DNA from: Kuafuiihalomonas sp039024635
Lineage (GTDB): Bacteria; Myxococcota; Kuafuiibacteriia; Kuafuiibacteriales; Kuafuiibacteriaceae
NCBI GenBank assembly: GCA_039024635.1
Contig: JBCCQA010000002.1
Location: forward strand, 226,680 to 290,679
DNA: 64,000 nt
Reading direction: 5' to 3'
Both the position numbers and the translations under genes were made by a program. Positions 53,254 to 60,747 of this stretch are shown here, piece by piece (within the stretch, counting starts at the first letter, position 1; each line of letters begins with the position of its first letter). The notes under the pieces were generated by a model, which saw nothing but the letters and a program-made list of their open reading frames with translations, was not told the DNA's origin and made no database searches.

Positions 53254-54810
53254 ATGATGGGTCGACCGGTCTACTTGGCCTCGCTTAGTCTTCTGCTCGG
53301 CGCTTGCGAGGACGATGGCAACTTCACCGCCGTTTCACCAGCCTTCGATCTGACTCCAGCCGAGGTCGACTTTGGCGAGGCTTCCCTCGGGCAGGAGGCC
53401 GTTCGAGAGATCGAACTGCGCAACGTGGGCACCGCAGATGGCGACCTGTCCGGCTTTCAAATCGAAGACGACTGCGGCGCTTGCTTCCGTCTCTTGACGG
53501 ATCTCCCGGCCCGTCTCGGTGTTCAGGAGGTCGTCACACTCCGCCTGGTCTATCGGGCGCCCCGAGAGGAGGAGGCCACGGGCAACCTTCGTATCCTCCC
53601 CGTGGACCAGGACGAGGTGCAGGCGCCCGCGGCTACTCTGCTGGGCCGGGGCCGAGACGACAGCCGTCCCGACATCGAAGTCCAGCCGGCCACGGTGGAC
53701 TTTGGCGGTGTGGTCCCCGCTGGAGAGCGGGCGGTCGACGGCGTTCTCATCCGTTCGGTCGGCGATGGGCCTCTCCTGGTCGACCGCATCTTCATCGATC
53801 CCCCGAGCGAAATCTTCCGGATCACGACCTCCACGCCGACGCCTTCCAGCCCCGGGGTCATTGATCCCGGTGCCGAGACTTCGGTTTCGGTCCGCGTTGA
53901 CGTGCCCATGAGTGACACCTCCTCCCGCTCCGCATCTCTGTTCATCGACACCAACGTGTTGGAGGAGAAGAACGTCCCCGGCATCCCTGGGCGGGTCCGC
54001 GTTCCCCTGAACGCAGAAGGGAACCTGGCCCCAGTGGCCGTCATCGACGGGCCGAGCCGGACCGACCCCTTCAGCCAGGTCGATCTGTCGGGGGCCAACT
54101 CCTTCGACCCGGACATGCCGCCTGATCTTCCCCTGAGTTACGTGTGGAGTCTGCTGGAGGTCCCCGATGGCTCTTTGGCCCGTCTTCAGAGTCGGACCGC
54201 CACCACCACGCGCTTCTTGACCGACCTTTCCGGCGAGTACCTCGTCGAGCTGACGGTGACCGATGCCAAAGGCTTGAGGGGCAGCTCGGTGTTAAGGGTC
54301 GACGCGAGTCCCGACCAGGGGATCCGGATCGAGCTTCTTTGGGACCACCCCGACTCCGACGTGGATCTCCACCTCATCCGCGCTGGGGGTAGCTTCTGCG
54401 ATTGCCAGGACCTGCCGGGCGACCCAAGCGACGTTCACTATCGCTGTCGCGAGCAGGACTGGTATCCCGAGTTCCCGGGCGCCAACCCGATCCTGGACCT
54501 GGACGACGACGAGGGATTCGGTCCGGAGGTCATCGCTTTACCCGGCGAGGGAGAAGAGGACTTCATTCCCGCCGACAGTTTCGAGATTCAGGTCCACTAT
54601 TTCAACGACCGAGCCGCGGTCTCCAGCTTTCCAACCTCGACTTCCAACGCCACCGTGCGGATCTTCTTGTTCGGGCAGCTGGCGGCCGAGTTCGATCAGG
54701 CACTTGATCAGACCGGTGACCTTTGGCGGGTGGGGCGGATTGCGTGGCCGAGCGGTGCCGTCGAGGCCATTGGTGAGCTCGCGGGGGGCGCCCAATGCGG
54801 CTTCTTCTGA
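53254..54810 (+). CDS. surface lipoprotein with ASH-like and PKD-like domains
   Basis: About 518 residues with lipobox LLGAC (Cys about residue 15). Two ASH/HYDIN-like (choice-of-anchor) beta domains follow: LTPAEVDFGEASLGQEAV and VQPATVDFGGVVPAGERAV. Then a PKD-like domain (about 265-350; VAVIDGPSRTDP, SFDPDMPPDLPLSYVW). The C-terminal domain has LLWDHPDSDVDLHLIRAGG, a motif of DUF2135/YfaP-like domains, and several Cys. It lies six bases after the preceding secreted-protein stop and overlaps the next gene by 16 bases, so the three are one unit. Confidence 0.82.
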   Translation: MMGRPVYLASLSLLLGACEDDGNFTAVSPAFDLTPAEVDFGEASLGQEAVREIELRNVGTADGDLSGFQIEDDCGACFRLLTDLPARLGVQEVVTLRLVYRAPREEEATGNLRILPVDQDEVQAPAATLLGRGRDDSRPDIEVQPATVDFGGVVPAGERAVDGVLIRSVGDGPLLVDRIFIDPPSEIFRITTSTPTPSSPGVIDPGAETSVSVRVDVPMSDTSSRSASLFIDTNVLEEKNVPGIPGRVRVPLNAEGNLAPVAVIDGPSRTDPFSQVDLSGANSFDPDMPPDLPLSYVWSLLEVPDGSLARLQSRTATTTRFLTDLSGEYLVELTVTDAKGLRGSSVLRVDASPDQGIRIELLWDHPDSDVDLHLIRAGGSFCDCQDLPGDPSDVHYRCREQDWYPEFPGANPILDLDDDEGFGPEVIALPGEGEEDFIPADSFEIQVHYFNDRAAVSSFPTSTSNATVRIFLFGQLAAEFDQALDQTGDLWRVGRIAWPSGAVEAIGELAGGAQCGFF

Positions 54811-56729
54811 TTGGGCTTCTCACCTTCGCTGGCAGGACCGCTCAGGCCCAGCCGGAGACCGACTACACGGCCTACAGCGTCGAAGGGCCGGCCGAGGCCG
54901 AAGCGGGGGCCAACATCACCGTCGACATCGAGGTGGGCTCTCGAGACTTGTCGCCCGTCGCCTACGCTCTGATCTTTCGGGCCAATCTCGATGAAGCTGT
55001 GGTGGTCGCGACCGGAAACCTGGGATTCGCGCAGGATGTCGAGACGGTCGAACTCATGGTGACCGTGCCCACGGGCCTGTCGGGTCGACAGGAGCTGTTC
55101 CTGCAGCTCGACCCGGGCAACGCCATCCTGGAAAGCAACGAGTTCGACAACGAGGTCCGATCTCGCTCCCCCACCCGAATCCTGCCTCGGGCGGGCGATC
55201 TCAGCGTGGAAAGCGTAAGTGGGCGTGGCGGTCGGATCCAGATCGGTGAGACCTTGATGGCCACCGTTCAGCTGAGGAATCTCGGTACGCGAACGGTGCA
55301 AGGTAACCTGCGACTGGTTCTGAGCCGAGGCTTGCGCCCCACGAATGAGGATCCGCGACTCGTCGACCAGAGCATCGATCTGGCGCCGGGAGCGACTCGA
55401 AGTCTCGAGCTCTCGGGCTCGGTTCCGGCAGAGGTCGGCACCGGCCAGCGTCGAGCGGGCGTCGTATTCTTGCCCGGGGCAGAAGAGGATCGAAATCTGC
55501 TCAACGATGCCGCCATCGATCCTCAGCCGGTCACGGTGGTCGCCGACAGTTTGAATTGGACGACGAGCGTCCTTCCTAGAGGCGTGCTCGGCTTCTCCTA
55601 TGCCGCGCTTCTCGAGGCCGATGGGGGGGACGGCAGCTTCGACTTCCGTCTCCTGAGCGGAAGCCTGCCTCCAGGTCTCGTCCTCAACATGGGTGCGATT
55701 TCGGGCGTACCGAGCGCGAGCGGGGCGTTCTCTTTCCGCCTGGAGGTGAGCTCAGATGGTCGAACGGCGGAGCAGGCCTTCGACCTCGAGGTCGCGGCCG
55801 TCGACGAAGCTCTACTCCTCGTCAGCGACACCCTTCCCGCCGGTCGGCTTCAGAGTCTGTACGACCAGCGTTTGATCGCCACCGGCGGTGAGCCCCCTTA
55901 CACGTGGTCCGTAGCCGAGGGCTCCCTCCCTGAGGGTCTGACGCTGAGTCCCGAGGGTCGTCTCGCGGGCACGCCGGACGAAGTGGGCAGCTTTGCACTT
56001 CGTCTGAGTGTCGAGGAGCGCATGGGCGAGGTTCAGGAGAAGGACTTCCTTCTCATCATCGAAACCTCCTCCGCCGTGCTGGTGGACCCCGACCCGCTTC
56101 CCTTGGCCGCGGCCGGGGAGCCCTACGACGTTCAGATCGGCGTCTCTGGCGGCAATCCGCCCTACTTGTGGCGACTGGGCGCGAGCCCCCTGCCGCCGGG
56201 CCTCACCTTGAGTTCGTCGGGTCGGCTCCAGGGTCGACCGTCTTTGACCGGTGCCTTCGTGTTTCAAGTCCAGGTCGAAGACAGCTCATCGCCCCCCTTG
56301 AGCGACCGCTCTTTGGTCTTCGTGAACGTCGAAGACTCTGCGAACTTCAGCATTGTCCTCCCGGGCGCCGAGCCCGTCCTCTTTCGTTCGCCTTTCGAAC
56401 GCGTATTCCAGGTGGAAGGCGGCGTGGGTCCCTTCAGCTGGAGTCTGGTTCCCGGAACAGCCCTTCCAGGCAACGTCGTGTTCAGCAATGGGGAGGAGCA
56501 GCTCGCCAACGCCGGTGTGCTCCGAGGCTCGCCCACCAGCCTTGGCACCTACGGCCTCGGCGTTCGGGTCCAAGATGCGGCAGGCCGACGTCGTGAGGTC
56601 GGCACCCTTCTCGCCGTGCAGCGCACGGGCGTCGGCGCGGACAGCGGGGGCTGCCGCTCGTCGGCCGGCCTTTGGTGTCCGCTACTCCTCCTTCTGCCTG
56701 CCTTCATCTTGCGGCGCCGTCGGAGCTGA
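54795..56729 (+). CDS. secreted Ig-like repeat protein with MYXO-CTERM tail
   Basis: A 644-residue secreted protein. Signal peptide MRLLLIGLLTFAGRTAQA. Two CARDB-like repeats (about 25-260; QLDPGNAILESNEFDNEV), then at least three He_PIG-type Ig repeats (PPGLVLNMGAISGVPSASGA; PEGLTLSPEGRLAGTPDEVG; PPGLTLSSSGRLQGRPSLTG). It ends DSGGC, a hydrophobic helix (WCPLLLLLPAFIL) and RRRRS, again MYXO-CTERM-like. It is a shorter paralogue in design of the large secreted protein two genes upstream. The gene ends two bases before argC. Confidence 0.85.
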   Translation: MRLLLIGLLTFAGRTAQAQPETDYTAYSVEGPAEAEAGANITVDIEVGSRDLSPVAYALIFRANLDEAVVVATGNLGFAQDVETVELMVTVPTGLSGRQELFLQLDPGNAILESNEFDNEVRSRSPTRILPRAGDLSVESVSGRGGRIQIGETLMATVQLRNLGTRTVQGNLRLVLSRGLRPTNEDPRLVDQSIDLAPGATRSLELSGSVPAEVGTGQRRAGVVFLPGAEEDRNLLNDAAIDPQPVTVVADSLNWTTSVLPRGVLGFSYAALLEADGGDGSFDFRLLSGSLPPGLVLNMGAISGVPSASGAFSFRLEVSSDGRTAEQAFDLEVAAVDEALLLVSDTLPAGRLQSLYDQRLIATGGEPPYTWSVAEGSLPEGLTLSPEGRLAGTPDEVGSFALRLSVEERMGEVQEKDFLLIIETSSAVLVDPDPLPLAAAGEPYDVQIGVSGGNPPYLWRLGASPLPPGLTLSSSGRLQGRPSLTGAFVFQVQVEDSSSPPLSDRSLVFVNVEDSANFSIVLPGAEPVLFRSPFERVFQVEGGVGPFSWSLVPGTALPGNVVFSNGEEQLANAGVLRGSPTSLGTYGLGVRVQDAAGRRREVGTLLAVQRTGVGADSGGCRSSAGLWCPLLLLLPAFILRRRRS

Positions 56730-56731
56730 CC

Positions 56732-57727
56732 GTGCGCGTCGCCGTGTATGGAGGGGCCGGCTATTCGGGCCTCGAGCTCGCTCGTTGGCTCCATCGCCAC
56801 CCGGCTGCCGAGTTGGTTGGGCTCAGTTCGAACCAGAACCAGGGTGCAGTCCTTCGAGATTTCTTGCCCTCGGATCGCGGCCTTCGCTTCTCCTCCCATG
56901 AAGACCTGGCCCACCTGGACTGGTCCTTGGCCTTTTTGGCCACCCCGGCCGAAGTGAGCCAGGAGCTCGCACCGCGGCTCCTGGAGGGCGGCCGTTCGGT
57001 CATCGACTTGTCGGGGGCTTTTCGGCTGCCCCAGGACGCCTATCCCGAGTGGTATGGCTTCAGTCACGGCGCTCAGACTTGGCTGGAGCGGGCCATCTAC
57101 GGGCTGCCGGAGCTCTTCGACGACCCCCTGCCCGAAGGTCCGGTCCTCATCAGCAACCCAGGCTGCTATGCCACGGCGGCCGCCCTATCCCTGGGCCCAT
57201 TGGTCCAGGCCGACTGCATCGCAGACACGATCTTCATCGACGGAAAGAGCGGTACCTCCGGAGCAGGCAAGAAGGTGACAGAACGTCTTCTGTTCAGCGA
57301 AGTGGCCGAGAGCCTTGCGCCCTACCGGGTCGGGAATCACCAGCATACGCCCGAGATCGAGCGGACCCTGGCGAGCTTGGGTCGTCGTCCTCGGGTTCTC
57401 TTTGCACCCCATCTGATCCCGATGAAGCGGGGTCTCCTCACCACCAGCTTTGCAGAGGCCCGAGGTGACTCAGACCCCTTGGCGGTCCTCGAGGCTCACT
57501 ACGAAGGCTCGGGTCTGGTGGAGGTCTGTTCCTCACCTCCTTCGACCGGGTCCGTCCGGGATACGGCGGTCGCTCGGGTCCATGCCTTGCGCGACGCCCG
57601 AACGGGCGGGGTGGTCGCGTTTGGGGCCTTGGACAACTTGGTCAAAGGGGCCGCCGGTCAGGCCATACAGAACCTGAATCGCATCATGAAGTTGCCTCTG
57701 TGCACTGGACTGGAGGCTGGAGGGTGA
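56732..57727 (+). CDS. argC: N-acetyl-gamma-glutamyl-phosphate reductase
   Basis: About 331 residues. It reduces N-acetylglutamyl phosphate to the semialdehyde in arginine synthesis. Motifs: VAVYGGAGYSGLELARWL (NADP-binding), IDLSGAFRL, YGLPELF, catalytic Cys in SNPGCYATAAAL, and GKSGTSGAGKK, with NHQHTPEIE. The GTG at 56732 is the start; the longer frame belongs to the upstream secreted protein. Its stop overlaps the argJ-argB fusion start (GTGA). Confidence 0.95.
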   Translation: MRVAVYGGAGYSGLELARWLHRHPAAELVGLSSNQNQGAVLRDFLPSDRGLRFSSHEDLAHLDWSLAFLATPAEVSQELAPRLLEGGRSVIDLSGAFRLPQDAYPEWYGFSHGAQTWLERAIYGLPELFDDPLPEGPVLISNPGCYATAAALSLGPLVQADCIADTIFIDGKSGTSGAGKKVTERLLFSEVAESLAPYRVGNHQHTPEIERTLASLGRRPRVLFAPHLIPMKRGLLTTSFAEARGDSDPLAVLEAHYEGSGLVEVCSSPPSTGSVRDTAVARVHALRDARTGGVVAFGALDNLVKGAAGQAIQNLNRIMKLPLCTGLEAGG

Positions 57728-59796
57728 AGCTCCCTTCGGGCTTTCAGGCGGCCGGACGCAATCTCGGCATCAAGAACCGTAAGCGAGACGCAGGCCTCAT
57801 TCTCTGTCAATCGGGTGCCGAGTGGGCCGCCGTCACGACCACAAACAAGAGTCGCGCGCCCAACATCGATCGGATCGACGAGCTTCGCCCTGCTCGGGTC
57901 CCCTTGCGAGCGGTCCTCGCGCTCAGCGGCAACGCCAACGCGCTGACGGGGGCTGAAGGCGAAGCCGACGACCGACGCTTGGCCAAATCGGTGGCTCAGG
58001 CCTTGGGTGTCCCCGCCGAAAGCGTGCTCACCGCCTATACGGGCATGATCGGTCGCCGTCTGCCGGTCGAGAAGGTCGAAGGTGGGCTTGGAAAACTGCT
58101 CGCCGACCTGGGGAGCGAAGTGGATGGTTTCTCAGAGGCGATCCTCACCACCGACCGCTACCCGAAGGTGCAGGAGCGAGACTTCTTTGTCGAAGGTCAT
58201 CGGATCCGAATGGTCGGTGTCGTGAAGGGCGCAGGCATGATCGCGCCCTCAATGGCGACGATGCTCTCCTTCGTCACCACCGACGCCCGAGTCGATGCCC
58301 CCGATCTGCAGCTTGCCTTGACGGCGGCCAACGTCGACAGCTTCGAGATGTTGACGGTCGACGATGACATGTCGACCAACGACTTGGTGCTCTTGATGGC
58401 CAACGGCCAGGAGGGGCCGAAGCTGAGCCCTGGAGCTCCAGGCTGGACGGACTTTGTCGAGCAGCTGAGCGAACTTCTTCTGGCGCAGGCGCGAGCCATT
58501 GCCAGCGACGGGGAGGGCGCGACGCGGCGCTTCGAGGTTCAGGTCGAGGGGGCGCCCGACGAGCACGCGGCCCGGGCTTTTGCTCGAGGTTTGGCCGTCT
58601 CGCCCCTGGTCAAGACGGCCCTGTTTGGCAACGACCCCAACGCAGGCAGTCGGATGGTGGCTTCTGCGGGGGCGGTGGCAGCGCGCATCGACGCGCTGTT
58701 TCGGCTGGAGCAGGTCGAGCTGAAGATCCAGGGGGTCCGGGTAGTGGAGAGCGGCGTGGTTCGCTTCATGCCGCCCGAGAGCCGAGAGAAGCTTCGGGCT
58801 GACGTCATCGAAGCCGAGCTACGGGTCGGCGGAGGGCCGGGGAGAGCTCGGGCCTTCGGCTGCGACTTCAGCTACGACTACGTGAAGATCAACGCAGACT
58901 ACGCTGACGTCGTTCTTCCGGGACCCGAGGCTTCCGAAAGGCAGCTTGCCGAGCGCAGTCCGGAGACCAAACGAGGCCTGCTCATAGAGGCCCTCCGCTA
59001 TATCGAAGGCTTTCGCGGCATGCGGGCCGTGGTCAAGATAGGGGGTGCGGCCATGGTGGAGGCCGAGCTCGAGCGTCAGTTCGCCGAGAGCGTACTTCTG
59101 CTTCGCAGCGTCGGCTTGCGGCCCATCGTCGTCCACGGCGGAGGTCCAGAAATCTCCAAACAGCTCGATGCTTTGGGCCAGGGTCATCGATTCGTCGATG
59201 GTCTTCGCTTCACGGACCCCGCGTCCATGAGGACGGTGGAGATGGTGCTCAGCGGTGGCGTCAACCAGCGATTGGTAGCGGCGTTGAACCGCGGGGGGAG
59301 CCATGCAGTGGGCCTGAGCGGCAAAGACGGAGGTCTCCTTCGGGCCCGACCCATCGACCCCGAACGTCTGGGTCGGGTGGGAGAGGTGAGCGCCGTCGAT
59401 CCTCGAGTCCTCGAACTGCTCGAGCAGCAGGGCTACGTTCCCGTCGTCTCGCCAGTGGCCCTGGCCGAAGACGGGGATACGCTGAACGTGAACGCCGATG
59501 TGGTGGCTGCCCATGTCGCAGCGGCGGTCGGCGCCCAAAAGCTCATCTACTTGAGCGACGTCCCCGGGCTGCTGGACGGCGAGGAGGTGGTTTCGGAGCT
59601 GGATGGGGACCAGCTCAAGCTGCGTCTGGAGTCGGGCTCCATCACGGGTGGCATGAAGCCCAAGCTCGAGTCGGCCCTCTGGGCTCTGCGGGCTGGCGTG
59701 AGTTCCGTCCACCTGGTGGACGGTCGGGTCCCTCACAATCTGATAGCAGAACTCTTCACCGACAGAGGCGTTGGCACCTTGATCCGACGATCGTAG
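57724..59796 (+). CDS. argJB: ArgJ-ArgB fusion: ornithine acetyltransferase plus N-acetylglutamate kinase
   Basis: One uninterrupted 690-residue frame. Residues ~1-400 are complete ArgJ: GFQAAGRNLGIK, KGAGMIAPSMATMLSF with the self-cleavage Ala-Thr junction at Thr179, GNDPNAGS, and the C-terminal YDYVKINADY. After a ~15-residue linker (ASERQLAERSPE), residues ~415-690 are complete ArgB: VVKIGGAAM, IVVHGGGPEISKQLDALG, VNADVVAAHVAAAVGA, and GGMKPKLESALWAL. ArgJ recycles acetyl groups; ArgB makes N-acetylglutamyl phosphate, the substrate of ArgC encoded upstream. ArgJ normally autocleaves, so the mature product would be an ArgJ alpha chain and an ArgJ beta-ArgB chain. The start overlaps argC. 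Confidence 0.93.
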   Translation: MKLPSGFQAAGRNLGIKNRKRDAGLILCQSGAEWAAVTTTNKSRAPNIDRIDELRPARVPLRAVLALSGNANALTGAEGEADDRRLAKSVAQALGVPAESVLTAYTGMIGRRLPVEKVEGGLGKLLADLGSEVDGFSEAILTTDRYPKVQERDFFVEGHRIRMVGVVKGAGMIAPSMATMLSFVTTDARVDAPDLQLALTAANVDSFEMLTVDDDMSTNDLVLLMANGQEGPKLSPGAPGWTDFVEQLSELLLAQARAIASDGEGATRRFEVQVEGAPDEHAARAFARGLAVSPLVKTALFGNDPNAGSRMVASAGAVAARIDALFRLEQVELKIQGVRVVESGVVRFMPPESREKLRADVIEAELRVGGGPGRARAFGCDFSYDYVKINADYADVVLPGPEASERQLAERSPETKRGLLIEALRYIEGFRGMRAVVKIGGAAMVEAELERQFAESVLLLRSVGLRPIVVHGGGPEISKQLDALGQGHRFVDGLRFTDPASMRTVEMVLSGGVNQRLVAALNRGGSHAVGLSGKDGGLLRARPIDPERLGRVGEVSAVDPRVLELLEQQGYVPVVSPVALAEDGDTLNVNADVVAAHVAAAVGAQKLIYLSDVPGLLDGEEVVSELDGDQLKLRLESGSITGGMKPKLESALWALRAGVSSVHLVDGRVPHNLIAELFTDRGVGTLIRRS

Positions 59797-59805
59797 GGCC
59801 TCCGA

Positions 59806-60708
59806 GTGACCTCCTATCTTTCGGAACTCGACTTCGAGCCTGCTCGGACTTTGAACATCTTGGCGTCGGCCCGGCGTCTCAAGGCCGAGCGAGGCCGAGA
59901 TCGAAACGATCTGGCAGGCCGATCGGTCGCCCTCTACTTCGAAAAGCCCTCGGTTCGGACTCGAGTCTCCTTCACCGTCGGCATTCAGGAGCTTGGGGGA
60001 CGGGTGGTCGAGCTCTCCTCCGCCACCACCAAGGTCGGTCGAGGCGAAGATCCAGAGGACTTCGCGGCCGTGCTCGGGCGCATGGTGCACTTGCTGGTAG
60101 CGAGGGTCTTCAGTCAGGAGGTTCTAGGGACCTTCGCGCGACGAGCCGGGGTCCCGGTGATCAACGCCCTGAGCGATGAGCGCCATCCCTGTCAGGCCCT
60201 CGCCGACGCCCAGACTATTCTGGAGCGGAAGGGTCGGATTGAGGGCACCGTGTTCGCCTTCGTCGGAGAAGGGAACAACGTTGCGGCCTCCACGGGTCTC
60301 TTGCTCGCGGCACTGGGGGCCGAGGTCCGGGTGGCCTCGCCTGTCGGCTTTGGGCTCCCAAAGGAACGCTTGGCCGAGGCCAGGGGACTGGCCGGCAGCG
60401 TCACTCAGCTCCAGGACCCCAAAGAGGCGGTGGATGGCGCGGATGCCGTGTACACCGATACCTGGATCTCGATGGGGCAAGAGGCGGAATCCGAGGAGCG
60501 GGTTCGGATCTTCCGAGACTTCAAGGTCAGTCCCGAGCTGATGGCGGGGGCTCGAGAAGACGCGCTCGTGATGCACTGCTTGCCAGCCGTACGAGGCCAG
60601 GAGATCGAAGCTGAGCTCATGTATGCCGACAACTCCGCCATCTGGGATCAGGCCGAGAACCGACTCCATGCTCAAAAGGCCCTCATCCTGGATCTCATGA
60701 CGGGCTGA
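59806..60708 (+). CDS. argF: ornithine carbamoyltransferase
   Basis: A 300-residue enzyme converting ornithine and carbamoyl phosphate to citrulline. Carbamoyl-phosphate motif FEKPSVRTRVSF (Thr replaced by Val in the usual STRTR), HPCQALADAQTI, TDTWISMGQE (ornithine-loop region) and VMHCLPAVRGQEI with the catalytic Cys. Full length. The GTG start lies nine bases after the argJ-argB stop, so argC-argJB-argF is one operon. Confidence 0.93.
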   Translation: MTSYLSELDFEPARTLNILASARRLKAERGRDRNDLAGRSVALYFEKPSVRTRVSFTVGIQELGGRVVELSSATTKVGRGEDPEDFAAVLGRMVHLLVARVFSQEVLGTFARRAGVPVINALSDERHPCQALADAQTILERKGRIEGTVFAFVGEGNNVAASTGLLLAALGAEVRVASPVGFGLPKERLAEARGLAGSVTQLQDPKEAVDGADAVYTDTWISMGQEAESEERVRIFRDFKVSPELMAGAREDALVMHCLPAVRGQEIEAELMYADNSAIWDQAENRLHAQKALILDLMTG

Positions 60709-60747
60709 GGCGCTGAGCTCGCGGCGGAGCCGTGCTAACCTCCCTTG

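Noticed and set aside
58819..60090. 423-residue frame opposite argB/argF
   Set aside because: Antisense shadow of genes with full catalytic motifs.
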